Shown here: piece by piece, positions 46,103 to 55,740 of the stretch
Layout of the letters: each line of letters begins with the position of its first letter
How positions within the stretch are numbered: position 1 is the stretch's first letter
Source: Symploca sp. SIO2C1
GTDB taxonomy: Bacteria; Cyanobacteriota; Cyanobacteriia; Cyanobacteriales; Coleofasciculaceae
Length of the DNA: 62,874 bases
Reading direction: 5' to 3'
Assembly: GCA_010692635.1 (NCBI GenBank)
Contig: JAAHGL010000004.1
Coordinates: forward strand, 1 to 62,874
The notes under the pieces: generated by a model
Database searches by the model: none
Seen by the model: the letters and a program-made list of their open reading frames with translations, nothing else
What the model was told of the DNA's origin: nothing
Position numbers and translations under genes: made by a program

Positions 46103-49100
46103 ATGACATTCCCTCAATGGTGCATTAATAGGTTAAATTTATTAATTTCTCTGGCAGGAGTAATTCCTTGGGGAGTAGCGGCGCTTCATCCTATTTCTGG
46201 GGTATTAGCTCAACCTATTACTCCAGGTGCTGACGGTACAGGCACAATTGTCACTCCTAACGGTAATCAGCTTAATATCCACGGGGGCACTGTGTCGGGG
46301 GATGGAACGAATCTGTTTCACAGTTTTGAGCAATTTGGACTTCCCTCCAACCAGATTGCTAATTTTCTGTCTAATCCCGAAATTCGCAATATCCTGGGAC
46401 GAGTTATCGGTAATGATTCCTCAGTTATTAATGGTCTCCTTCAAGTCAGTGGTGGCAATTCCAACCTATTCTTAATGAATCCTGCAGGGATTATTTTTGG
46501 TGGTGATGCTAGTTTAAATGTCCCTGGGGATTTTTTTGTTACTACTGCTACAGGTATTGGTTTTGGAGAAGATAATTGGTTTGAGGCTGTCGGTAATAAT
46601 GACTACCAAAATTTAGTTGGTGATCCTACTACCTTTGCCTTTGATCTGTCTCAACCAGGAAGTATTATCAATTTTGGTAATTTAGCGGTACAAGAGGGAC
46701 AAAATTTAGGCTTAGTTGGTGGTAGTCTCATCTCGCAGGGGGAACTAACTGCTCCAGGGGGCAATATGATTATGGCTGCTGTCCCAGGAGAAAGCTTAGT
46801 TAAGATTAGTCAACCGGGAAGTATGTTGAGTTTGGTGATTGAACCACCAAGAGATACTTCAGGAGCAATACTACCAATTAACTCTATAGATTTACCAACT
46901 TTACTAACAGTTGATGGCGCAGCTGATGCAGCACAGTTGACTGTTACTCCAGATGGCACAGTAGAGTTAATCGGTTCTGGCTTCGGCATTGAGAATGGTG
47001 ATCTTGTTGCTCGGAAAGTAACAGCCCAAACAGCGATACTATCAGCTACCAATAATCTGACTTTGGTAGAGAGTCAGTTAAATACCACTGGGAATTTAAG
47101 CTTATTAGCTGGCAATACTGTCCAGATTCGAGATAGTATTGTCAACCCCTTTACAGCTGAAGCTGGAGGCAACCTACATATTCAAGGAAATGGGGAGATT
47201 GATGCTCTAGCACTGAATCACCAGCATCCGGCTTTTGTTAGTGGTGGCGACTTAACTTTAGTCAGTGATGGCAACATTTCTGGAGATGCTCATTTCAGAA
47301 GTGGTGGGAATGTTTCCATCCTCAACTTGTCAAATAATCCTGGTAATTTTGTTAGTCTCTTTGATCCGATTATCAGTTCTAATGGGAATGTTTTTTTTGG
47401 CGATTATACCGGGGTAGCACTCAAAGTTGAAGCGATCGGCACGATCATTGGTGGCAATATTACCATTACTGGACCAGATCAAACGGGAACTATTCCTAAT
47501 ACAGACCCCCATTTCAATATCTTGACCACTAGTCCCGCATTAGTTCTACAAGCAGGTAAAACTACTTTAGATAATGCTCCGACTGCTCCCCAAACTAATG
47601 TAGGAGGAACAGTATTTACCTCTACCGGATGGATTACTCCCCCAGGCAGCATTGCTATTGACTCCATTACTACTAATGGAGGACCGGTAATTTTAGAAGC
47701 GGTGGGAGACGTCACAGATAACACGACAGGCGTCGGCATTACCTTCGCCAATGTCGGTAATGTGGACATTATAAGTAGTAATGGCGCTGTAAATTTAGCT
47801 ACTCTCAATAACGGCAGCAGTCTCACCATCAACGCACAGCAGGATGTTAACCTCGACGATGTCCAACACTTCGGAGATATTGATCTTACTAGTACCGATG
47901 GTTCCCTCACCGCAGGTAACCTCAGACTTTTAGATTTCAGTACCATCAATCTTGAAGCTGCCAGCGATATCACCTTTCCTACCGGTAAGGGTATCTTCAT
48001 GCAAGCAGGTGGAGATATTAACGTACTGAGTGGTGGTGCTATCTCGATCGACGGTGGTATCGACTCTGGTGAAAGCAATGTTACCCTCACTGCCGTTGGT
48101 GACATCACCCCTGGTGCGATTACTACCACCGCCGGTAATCTCTCTAGTAGCGGAGAAATCACCATCACTAGCAGTGATGGAAACATCGATACGACTCTCA
48201 GCAGCCTCTGTGGTATCGTTAGTGCTTGCGAACTCAATACCGCTTCTTTAAGCACTGGCGGTGATATAACTCTTACAGCTGCTGGTAACATTACCACCGG
48301 TGGCATGAATTCTAGTGGTGGTGATGCAGGTGGTAGAATCGAGCTCACTGCAGGCGGCACAATTGACACTAGTGCTGTTATTTTTAATGGTCAAACTTCA
48401 GTCGGTGGCTTAATAGATTCCACTTCTGCTCAAGGGACTGGTGGAACTGTCGTACTTAATGCTGCCAGAATCGTTACTGGTGATCTTGAAGCTACAGGTT
48501 CCTTAGGAGGCGGAGATATCCACCTTACTGCTGACGAAATTGACTTTACCGGAGGAGTGGATAACATACCATCCATTAGTAGTACTGGTAATTTACGACT
48601 AGAGCCTGCTACCAGAGAGCAAAATATTGCCATCGGTGGGGTAGATGATACAGGAACTAACACTCTAGATTTAACTACTAGTAAGCTTGCTGCCTTGCAG
48701 GATGGCTTTAAGAGCATTACCATCGGTAGCGCTAATGGTACTGGCACGATTACTCTATTTGATACTGTTACTGATCAAGGAACCAATCCTCTCCTCGACC
48801 CTGTAGCGATCGCAGATGGTTCCACTTTAGTTGGTCCTGAGCAAAACACTACCTGGAACCTTACAGGTGCTAACCAAGGCAACCTTAATCACCATTTTAC
48901 CAACACTTTAACCTTCCACAATATTGAAAAACTCACTGGCGGTAGCAGCAACGATACCTTCATTTTTAGCAATGATGCCAGTATCAGCGGCAACATTGAT
49001 GGAGCAGCAGGCAATCTTACCTTAATGGGAGATGAGCTTAACTGGGGAGGTAATGTTTTGGGTACAGGTAATTTAACGATAGAACCTTTAACTGCAACCC

Positions 49101-49621
49101 AAAATATCCAACTTGGTGGTACAGGTGACAGCGCCAATGTTCTGGATTTGACAGGAACGGAACTTAGTAATTTAAGCAGTGACTTCAGCAGCATCACCAT
49201 TGGAGGAGCCGACAGCAGCGGTACGATTACCATCGCTGGTGCTCTGAATTTCTCTCAAGCAGTAACTTTGCGATCGCCTCTTGGTTCAGGCTCCATCAAT
49301 CATACTAGTGGAACTCTAACAGTTACAGGCAATGCCCCTATTACCTTATTAGCCAATCAAGACATTACCATTGGTGACGTAAACAGTTCTTCTGCTAGTA
49401 ATGCTGGTGGCACAATTAACCTTACCAGTACTACAGGAGGAGTGACGACCGGCAACCTGAACTCCTCAGGAGCCACCGATGGAGAGTACCTAGCTTCCGA
49501 GATGACTGAAGCAGAAATTCTCGACGATTTTCCCGATCTGACGCGAGAAGATTTAAAAGCCTGCATTGCTTATGCTGCTGATCGTGAGCGTCGGTTTATG
49601 ACTGCCCCATTGTCCGCATGA
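46103..49621 (+). CDS. TPS-type filamentous haemagglutinin, 3' end replaced by antitoxin sequence
   Basis: The 1172-residue product begins with a signal peptide (hydrophobic LNLLISLAGVIPWGVAAL, cleavage likely after VLA at 36). A TPS secretion domain follows, with ITPGADGTGT, NGGNSNLFLMNPAGIIFG-like motif and SLNVPGDFFVTTA. A long beta-helical region rich in GGNI/LTA/SSGN repeats follows. Such proteins are exported by a TpsB partner and act in adhesion or competition. The last 45 residues (from EYLASEMTEAEIL) are identical to the C-terminus of the DUF433 antitoxin at 20617-20847. The native gene has therefore lost its 3' part and is fused in frame at about base 49484. No tpsB gene is adjacent. 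Whether the chimera is expressed or secreted is unknown. Confidence 0.83.
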   Translation: MTFPQWCINRLNLLISLAGVIPWGVAALHPISGVLAQPITPGADGTGTIVTPNGNQLNIHGGTVSGDGTNLFHSFEQFGLPSNQIANFLSNPEIRNILGRVIGNDSSVINGLLQVSGGNSNLFLMNPAGIIFGGDASLNVPGDFFVTTATGIGFGEDNWFEAVGNNDYQNLVGDPTTFAFDLSQPGSIINFGNLAVQEGQNLGLVGGSLISQGELTAPGGNMIMAAVPGESLVKISQPGSMLSLVIEPPRDTSGAILPINSIDLPTLLTVDGAADAAQLTVTPDGTVELIGSGFGIENGDLVARKVTAQTAILSATNNLTLVESQLNTTGNLSLLAGNTVQIRDSIVNPFTAEAGGNLHIQGNGEIDALALNHQHPAFVSGGDLTLVSDGNISGDAHFRSGGNVSILNLSNNPGNFVSLFDPIISSNGNVFFGDYTGVALKVEAIGTIIGGNITITGPDQTGTIPNTDPHFNILTTSPALVLQAGKTTLDNAPTAPQTNVGGTVFTSTGWITPPGSIAIDSITTNGGPVILEAVGDVTDNTTGVGITFANVGNVDIISSNGAVNLATLNNGSSLTINAQQDVNLDDVQHFGDIDLTSTDGSLTAGNLRLLDFSTINLEAASDITFPTGKGIFMQAGGDINVLSGGAISIDGGIDSGESNVTLTAVGDITPGAITTTAGNLSSSGEITITSSDGNIDTTLSSLCGIVSACELNTASLSTGGDITLTAAGNITTGGMNSSGGDAGGRIELTAGGTIDTSAVIFNGQTSVGGLIDSTSAQGTGGTVVLNAARIVTGDLEATGSLGGGDIHLTADEIDFTGGVDNIPSISSTGNLRLEPATREQNIAIGGVDDTGTNTLDLTTSKLAALQDGFKSITIGSANGTGTITLFDTVTDQGTNPLLDPVAIADGSTLVGPEQNTTWNLTGANQGNLNHHFTNTLTFHNIEKLTGGSSNDTFIFSNDASISGNIDGAAGNLTLMGDELNWGGNVLGTGNLTIEPLTATQNIQLGGTGDSANVLDLTGTELSNLSSDFSSITIGGADSSGTITIAGALNFSQAVTLRSPLGSGSINHTSGTLTVTGNAPITLLANQDITIGDVNSSSASNAGGTINLTSTTGGVTTGNLNSSGATDGEYLASEMTEAEILDDFPDLTREDLKACIAYAADRERRFMTAPLSA

Positions 49622-49952
49622 AATTACTTTTTGATGAAAATCTATCGCCTAAATTACCAAACCGTTTGAGCGATCTTTTCCCCAACTCGCTTCATGTTCG
49701 AGATGTAGGGATGAAAGCGACAATTGACACAATCGTTTGGGATTATGCAAAAGACAATGATTTAATGATCGTCTCGAAAGATGCTGACATACACGATCTG
49801 AGTTTAGTATTTGGAAATCCACCGAAAGTTATTTGGCTTCGCCTGGGGAACTGTTCGACATTACAAGTTGAAAATTTGCTGCGTCGGGAGTTTAGCGCGA
49901 TCGAATTATTTTACAGAGATGAGACTTTATCCCTGCTTGCTTTATCATGATG
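49484..49952 (+). repeat. Second copy of the toxin-antitoxin segment (~467 bp)
   Basis: 49484-49952 aligns without gaps to 20710-21178, with about fifteen substitutions, mostly silent. Homology starts inside the antitoxin gene at GAGTACCTAGC and stops right after the toxin stop codon. No terminal repeats or target duplication are visible. Confidence 0.92.
49618..49950 (+). CDS. DUF5615 PIN-like toxin, copy 2
   Basis: This 110-residue protein differs from the copy at 20844-21176 only at P38T, M58I and Q98R (approximate positions), while most DNA differences are silent. That suggests it has stayed under selection. It begins four bases before the stop of the haemagglutinin-antitoxin fusion (ATGA), so it would be translated by coupling to the chimera. 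No complete antitoxin lies beside it, and protection would have to come from the intact DUF433 gene elsewhere in the window. Confidence 0.83.
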   Translation: MKLLFDENLSPKLPNRLSDLFPNSLHVRDVGMKATIDTIVWDYAKDNDLMIVSKDADIHDLSLVFGNPPKVIWLRLGNCSTLQVENLLRREFSAIELFYRDETLSLLALS

Positions 49953-49986
49953 CGCTCAAGGATTGGGATAGGAGTGGTGAGAACCA

Positions 49987-52791
49987 TTATCCGGATTTGC
50001 TATCTTCCGGTTTCCTTGCCTTTAAAATTAAGTTCCAACCCACCCACTGACTAGTGAATTCCAGCGGTAACCAACGCAAAGCTCGTGGGAGTTCAGCAGC
50101 GGTTAATTGCCGTTGTACAATCTTGATATTGGTAAAATCCTTAAAAATTTGCTTGATTCTTTTCTTGGTATAAACCTTGACTAAGGGTTTAGCATTATTT
50201 TCCGAGATTTCTACATGACGGGACATAATTTCTCCCATAGAAGCATCATACAATTCTCCTTGGTCTAACCCAATATCTTTGACTAGGTTACGCCAATAGT
50301 GCAGGGAATTTTCTGCATAAACCATGATAATTACTTTACCACCAGGTTTGAGGGTGCGATAAATTTCTCGAACCATCTCAACGGTATTGGGGGTATGGTG
50401 AATCACACCATTGCTATAAATGAGATCGAAGTAATTATCCTCAAAAGGTAATTCTTCTGCATCGTGGTGAATGAATTCCCCTGACAATCCCTGTAAGTTA
50501 AAATTTTCTTGAGCTAGTGCCAGATGACCGGATGATAGATCAATATCAGTAACTTGAGCACCATGGAGAGCAAATTGAGATAAGTCTGTTCCCATACCCC
50601 CGCCAATCTCTAAGACTTTTTCCTCAGCATGATTGGCAAATTCCATCACTTTAGACATCCAAGGAGCATATTCTTGGTAGCGATAATTTTTCGCTTCTAA
50701 AAACCACTCCAAGGTGTGTTGTTGAGACTGCTGTACATAATGGGAACCGCAAGGATCATTGTTCCACTGCTGTTGAGTTTGATTTTTATAAGCATCGTTG
50801 GATGCTACTTGCTCCATCTGGGATAATGGAACAGTTGGGATTGATGCTGATGTCGATTGCTCAGACGCGATCGCATTTTGATAAAAATGCCATAAACTAG
50901 CAACATGTTGCTTCCAGGAATAATGATCAAGCACCGCTTGACGAGCATTTTTCCCTAAAAGGTGATAGATATCAGGTTGTTTGGCTAACTCTACAACAGC
51001 AGTAACAAATTCTTCAACATCCCCCGGCGTACATAAAACAGCTCGTTCATCAACAAGACTTTCGCCTTGTAAGGCAGAAGGCAGGAGGCAGGAGGCAGAA
51101 GGGAATCGTTCTTCATCCGTTAGCGCAAGTTCCTGTGCATGAGTAGGTGTGGAAGCCTTCTGCCTTCTTTCAAGCCTTAAAGCAGGTGATAAGACTTTGC
51201 CAATTTGTTCTAAGTCACTGGCAACAATTCCTCCTCCCATTGCCATATATTCAAAAATTTTGGTGGGTGAGCCAAAAAAGCGACTATCAATCATATGGCT
51301 ATTGTGAGGGGATACGTAAATATCGCAAGCTCCTAAAAGTCGAACTCCTTCTTGCTGAGGAACTCTACCCATACTAATGACACGGTTGGCGAGTTGGTGC
51401 TGAGTAACCTGATGATCGATAAGATGTTTGTAATTACCATCCCCAATCAACAAAAAACGTACTTCAGGGAGTTGTTGGCAAATCTGAGGAATTGCTTCGG
51501 CTAAAACATCAATACCATGCCAGCCACCAAATGTACCAATAAACCCAATCACACAATGGGAGTCATTAAAGCCTAATTCCTGACGCAGAAGACGTTTTTG
51601 TTCAGCTGGTAAAGGAGCATAAGTATCTACATCAGCTCCGTTGGGGTTAACTAGTATTTTGCTGGGTTTTACTCCTCGCTTAATTAAATCTTCTTTAACT
51701 GGTTCTGAAACCACAGAAATAAATGTCGCTTGTCGGAAGGCAGCCTCTTCAGCTTTTAAATAAATCTCTTCATACTGGTAAGCAGACCCTTCAAACGTGC
51801 GCTTCATGGAAATTTCTGAGCCATTGTACTCAACAATGTAGGGAATGTTGAACTGTTGACTCAGAAGTACACCTGTATAGTTGCCTAAGCAAAGCCGCTC
51901 GTAAATATAAGCTGGTTTTAATACTTCTACAGGAATCTTGAGCAAAGACTCGTAATGTGCAGCTCCTCGCAAAATATTATCTTCAGTTCCTGTTTCCCCA
52001 GGAGGTTCTAAGACAACCTGATGCAGTTTTAATTCATCTAAGAGTAAATAACGATGAGGCATAAAACAAATCAGGTTTTCCGTTACTGCTGCTAGTTCTT
52101 TGGCAACATAGCAGGTATGTCCGTAACTACCCCCTGACTGAATTTTTGCCCAAAAATCTGTGCGGAGATAGATGCCGCATCCTGGAAGAGGGTTATCTGA
52201 ATTTACTGGCTCTGTTAAATCATTAAACAGAACAGGTTCAGCACGATCAATGATTGCTTGTAATTGATCCAAGTAACTCTTGACTAGACTCAACTCTTGT
52301 GATTCTGCTTCCTTAGCAGGCAAATAAGTATAGCTCTGCTGACGATAGATACTTCGTGCCAAGCGGTAATATTCCCGTAGAATTGATTTAGCACCTTTTA
52401 TGAGGAAACGAAGCTTATTTTTTAAGGCATAAACTACAGTGAAGAGCTTGATTATAACAAAATGATACCAATAACTCTGTAAACGCTCTTGATTAACAAC
52501 TTCGACTGCTGCTTCTAAAGGCCAATACAAGTAGAGTTGCTGCTTATTTTTCAGAATTTTGCTTGCTAAGTTTAGATGCAACCAACCTAACCAGCCACGT
52601 TCTAAACCAATAATAACCCCATCAACTTCTTTGTGATGCTCTACTTCTTGAAATAAATCAGTTAATGCTTGCAGAGGGGGAAAGTTTAACTGAATCTTGT
52701 GGCGCTCTGTCAAATCAGCCAAGCGATCATCGGTAAAGACGCAGGAATAGAAGCCATTAGTGGGGGGAGCTAGGTAGAGATATTTTTGCAT
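49987..52791 (-). CDS. GT4 glycosyltransferase fused to a SAM methyltransferase
   Basis: The 934-residue product starts with about 190 residues I cannot assign. A GT-B glycosyltransferase of the GT4 type follows (about 205-640). It shows GGSYGHTCYVAKEL, PYIVEYNGSEI, ILVNPNGADVDTY, IGFIGTFGGWHGID, and the E-x7-E region SPTKIFEYMAMGGGIVASD. The C-terminal part (about 670-930) is a class I methyltransferase with VLEIGGGMGTDLSQFA and FDLIYSNGVIHHT. The pair probably adds and methylates a sugar in a surface glycan. An insertion of about 45 residues, encoded by a palindromic GGCAGAAG element (51066-51174), sits in the second GT lobe after the E-x7-E region. It starts with ATG next to an AATGGCT array. 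Confidence 0.85.
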   Translation of the reverse strand: MQKYLYLAPPTNGFYSCVFTDDRLADLTERHKIQLNFPPLQALTDLFQEVEHHKEVDGVIIGLERGWLGWLHLNLASKILKNKQQLYLYWPLEAAVEVVNQERLQSYWYHFVIIKLFTVVYALKNKLRFLIKGAKSILREYYRLARSIYRQQSYTYLPAKEAESQELSLVKSYLDQLQAIIDRAEPVLFNDLTEPVNSDNPLPGCGIYLRTDFWAKIQSGGSYGHTCYVAKELAAVTENLICFMPHRYLLLDELKLHQVVLEPPGETGTEDNILRGAAHYESLLKIPVEVLKPAYIYERLCLGNYTGVLLSQQFNIPYIVEYNGSEISMKRTFEGSAYQYEEIYLKAEEAAFRQATFISVVSEPVKEDLIKRGVKPSKILVNPNGADVDTYAPLPAEQKRLLRQELGFNDSHCVIGFIGTFGGWHGIDVLAEAIPQICQQLPEVRFLLIGDGNYKHLIDHQVTQHQLANRVISMGRVPQQEGVRLLGACDIYVSPHNSHMIDSRFFGSPTKIFEYMAMGGGIVASDLEQIGKVLSPALRLERRQKASTPTHAQELALTDEERFPSASCLLPSALQGESLVDERAVLCTPGDVEEFVTAVVELAKQPDIYHLLGKNARQAVLDHYSWKQHVASLWHFYQNAIASEQSTSASIPTVPLSQMEQVASNDAYKNQTQQQWNNDPCGSHYVQQSQQHTLEWFLEAKNYRYQEYAPWMSKVMEFANHAEEKVLEIGGGMGTDLSQFALHGAQVTDIDLSSGHLALAQENFNLQGLSGEFIHHDAEELPFEDNYFDLIYSNGVIHHTPNTVEMVREIYRTLKPGGKVIIMVYAENSLHYWRNLVKDIGLDQGELYDASMGEIMSRHVEISENNAKPLVKVYTKKRIKQIFKDFTNIKIVQRQLTAAELPRALRWLPLEFTSQWVGWNLILKARKPEDSKSG
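51066..51174. repeat. Palindromic GGCAGAAG element inserted in frame in the glycosyltransferase
   Basis: AAGGCAGAAGGC at 51071-51082 and GCCTTCTGCCTT at 51155-51166 are perfect reverse complements, with CTTG/CAAG just outside. GGCAGGA heptamers follow the left arm. The element encodes non-family sequence (ASTPTHAQELALTDEERF and neighbours) without breaking the frame. Confidence 0.78.
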
Positions 52792-52799
52792 AGAATTGA

Positions 52800-52882
52800 T
52801 AATGGCTAATGGCTAATGGCTAATGGCTAATGGCTAATGGCTAATGGCTAATGGCTAATGGTTAATTGCTAATTGCTAATTG
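52800..52882. repeat. AATGGCT array between two polysaccharide genes
   Basis: About nine AATGGCT units then AATTGCT units fill the gap between the bi-domain dehydrogenase and the glycosyltransferase genes. Confidence 0.9.
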
Positions 52883-52903
52883 TCTGCTTAGCTCGCTATA
52901 CTG

Positions 52904-55549
52904 CTACGCCTGACAATTTCCTTGCCTTTGATAAAGTAAATCTTCGATCTGGAGAGCAACAGCACTCGTTTCTATAATTTGCTCAAAAGGGATGGGAGCT
53001 ACTGTGCCTGCTGCGATCGCATCTCCGAATTGACTCAATTGTGTAAAATGTCCCTTATCTACCTCCTTACTTTGCCACAACACTGTTCCATCACTGGCTT
53101 TGACTAGACTTTTGTAGTCATCAACAATATAAGCTTCCCCGTCACAAAACACTTCTACCCGTTCTTTGGGTAAACCCTGTTTGGGACCCAAGGCAGTATA
53201 AACTAAATTGCCAACGCTGCCATCTTGATAAGCAAGGGTAGCACAGAAATTGTCATTGCGTTGATAGGGTAGTGTGTCCGGATTGATGGCTGTGGCAGTA
53301 ATGGAAGTTACCGGCGCACCTGCTAAAGAACGGAAAACATCGTACATATGACAGGCTTCCCCTAAATTGCGTCCTCCCCCCTGCTGGGTTTGAATCCAAC
53401 TATCTTGGGGAATATAGCCACCGTTGAGGCGGTAATTAATAATTAAAGGAGAGCGCCGTTCTTTTAAAACCTCTTTAAGCGCCTGGAGAGCAGGAGAAAA
53501 GCGACGGTTAAACCCAATCATTAACAAAGGCTTTGGTTCCAAACTCTCGTAGGTAGTGATAATTGAATCCAACTCTTCCCAAGTTAAAGCTAAAGGTTTC
53601 TCCACAAAAACGTGTTTACCTGCTTTTAGGCTTTGCACCACTTGAGAGGCATGATCATTATGACGTGTGGCAATAACAACTAAATCAAAGGCTGGATCTT
53701 GTAAAACTGTATCGAGTTCTGTAGCTAAAACCTCAACTTGGTTGGCACGAGCAAAATTCCCCCCTCGTACTGCATCTCGACTGACTATTCCCCGTAACCA
53801 GAAACGGTCTTTTCGCTTCTGCATTTGAGGAACGAGCATACTAGTACCAAAGGCTCCTGCTCCCACTAAAGCGTAATTAATCAATTCCCCAGGAGCTTTT
53901 TTATGTCCTCGAATGGTGATTTTAGTCGCTTCGGGAGGTTCTGGTAAGTCCCTTGGATCTTCTGGGTAGTGGATGAGAACCCCAAGGGGAAGCTCATCTT
54001 GACTTTGGGCTAGGGTTTGATAGACACTAGGAGCTTGATCTATGGAAACAACGCGATCGATTAGTGCTTCAATATTTAGACGACCTTGAGCAATCAAGCT
54101 TAAGTAGGTCTGCATATTGCGGTTAAGTGTCCACCGAACATAGGCAAAAGGATAATCTTGACCCTCTTGTTCATAAATTTGGTCATACCGTCCCGGTCCA
54201 TAGGAGGTACTCATGAGCAAGTCAATTTCTTTGCGGTAAAAGACTGCTCGTTGGACATTTAAACCCACGTCTCCTACTATTACCACTGTTCCTTTACGGC
54301 GGGTAACTTCCATTGCCAAGTTAATCACCGCATCGGACTTGGTGGCAGCGGTAATCAAAGTGCGATCAACTCCATTACCCCCAGTTAAATCTTGTATCAA
54401 TTTTTTTAAGGCTTCTGGGTTATCTGTACCACTATCCATTCCCAAATCTTTGGCTCTTTGAACCCGCTTTTGGTCTAAATCCATGCCAATAACCGTACAA
54501 CCATTGGCTCCCAGCAGTTGAGCTACAATTTGACCAATTAAGCCTAATCCCAGCACACAGATTGTTTCTCCCAGTTGAGGCTCCCCTCGCCGCACCCCTT
54601 GGAGAGCAATCGCACCAACGGTGGTGGAAGCAGCTAGTTTAACGGGACAGTTTGGGGGTAGAGGACAGACTAAGTTACGCCGTACACTAACATATTCAGC
54701 GTGATTGGCTTGTCCTGCTCCTCCACAAGCTACCAAGTCCCCGGGAACTAAATCGTTAATTCCTTCTCCCACGGCAATTACCTCTCCTGCCACGGAATAA
54801 CCCACATTCCAGCCTTGATCTTCTAGCTCACTGTGGGGGAGTCCATTTTCTGTAGGGGGAACGAAAAGCAGTTCTAAAGATTCTAGGGTAGCGTGAGAAG
54901 GTTGTCCGGCTCCCGCAGTAGTAATAACGATCGTAATTTTCTGGGAGTCTTGTAAAGGAAAAATTAAACGATCTTCAAATACACCTACATCGTAAGCACG
55001 AGAGCCAAGCCAAGCACTTTGGTTTTCATTAAGCCAGCCAATGGCGATCGCACCTTTCTCTACTGTTCCTTTCACTTGTACAATAGGAATCTGACCTACA
55101 GGAACTGCGATCGCTTGAGACATGACTTGATAAGCGGCTTCGGAGTCATCGGTGACGATCGACAACTGCTCATCTTGCTGATTCACCGATTGTGCTGCAC
55201 ATTGTGTCCAATCCACCTGACCTAAACTAAGAGTTACCGTCGGAGCAGTAGTTTTTGCTGGCAGCCAAGACCTAACTTGATTTTTCGCAATTCCTAACCC
55301 TCGTTGGACTGCCTTCCTCGGATTACGCGCCGCAAGTCCTAAGTACAGCTTGGCCAAGCTACTATAGGTTTTCACCTGTTCAGTAGGACTAGTAGCCGTC
55401 GGTGTCTGACTGGCTCGTAAAGGAGCGATTTCTGTACCTACACTAACTAATGAGTAATGAACCCGAACCAGAACAGATTTTGGTTCTATGTTAGGCCGAG
55501 GCATCCGAGCAACTAATGCTCCTTTACTATTCATTAAAATTTGGCGCAT
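52904..55549 (-). CDS. Bi-domain dehydrogenase (zinc ADH-like + Gfo/Idh/MocA), long form
   Basis: The 881-residue protein joins a medium-chain alcohol dehydrogenase-like part to a Gfo/Idh/MocA-type oxidoreductase. The first part shows SLVSVGTE, GYSVAGEVIAVGEGI and CVLGLGLIGQIVAQLLGANG. The second shows ALVGAGAFGTSM, VFVEKPLALTWEEL, and GEACHMYDVFRSL. Such fusions occur in exopolysaccharide and O-antigen clusters and probably oxidise or epimerise a sugar in two NAD(P)-dependent steps, though the reaction is not established. Compared with the 713-residue paralogue at 59268-61409 it has an extra ~150 residues (about 95-235) that look like a beta-sandwich. It is transcribed towards the glycosyltransferase gene. 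Confidence 0.85.
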   Translation of the reverse strand: MRQILMNSKGALVARMPRPNIEPKSVLVRVHYSLVSVGTEIAPLRASQTPTATSPTEQVKTYSSLAKLYLGLAARNPRKAVQRGLGIAKNQVRSWLPAKTTAPTVTLSLGQVDWTQCAAQSVNQQDEQLSIVTDDSEAAYQVMSQAIAVPVGQIPIVQVKGTVEKGAIAIGWLNENQSAWLGSRAYDVGVFEDRLIFPLQDSQKITIVITTAGAGQPSHATLESLELLFVPPTENGLPHSELEDQGWNVGYSVAGEVIAVGEGINDLVPGDLVACGGAGQANHAEYVSVRRNLVCPLPPNCPVKLAASTTVGAIALQGVRRGEPQLGETICVLGLGLIGQIVAQLLGANGCTVIGMDLDQKRVQRAKDLGMDSGTDNPEALKKLIQDLTGGNGVDRTLITAATKSDAVINLAMEVTRRKGTVVIVGDVGLNVQRAVFYRKEIDLLMSTSYGPGRYDQIYEQEGQDYPFAYVRWTLNRNMQTYLSLIAQGRLNIEALIDRVVSIDQAPSVYQTLAQSQDELPLGVLIHYPEDPRDLPEPPEATKITIRGHKKAPGELINYALVGAGAFGTSMLVPQMQKRKDRFWLRGIVSRDAVRGGNFARANQVEVLATELDTVLQDPAFDLVVIATRHNDHASQVVQSLKAGKHVFVEKPLALTWEELDSIITTYESLEPKPLLMIGFNRRFSPALQALKEVLKERRSPLIINYRLNGGYIPQDSWIQTQQGGGRNLGEACHMYDVFRSLAGAPVTSITATAINPDTLPYQRNDNFCATLAYQDGSVGNLVYTALGPKQGLPKERVEVFCDGEAYIVDDYKSLVKASDGTVLWQSKEVDKGHFTQLSQFGDAIAAGTVAPIPFEQIIETSAVALQIEDLLYQRQGNCQA

Positions 55550-55740
55550 ACTGTTTTAGGTATTAGGTATTAGGTGTTAATGGCTAATTGTTAATAGCTA
55601 ATAGCTAATGGCGATTGGTAACAAGTTAAGGCATTTAAACACAATTATTCAGGAAAAGGCAACAGCTCATCTGTCAACATCTCCCCATCTCCCTATCTCC
55701 CTATCTCCCCACCCTTTTTTTCGCTAACCCGGTGTGTGGG

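Noticed and set aside
47479-48369. Long antisense open frame inside the haemagglutinin gene
   Set aside because: It is the complement of the repetitive Gly/Thr/Ser-rich coding strand and shows low-complexity Pro/Val/Ser sequence without family features.
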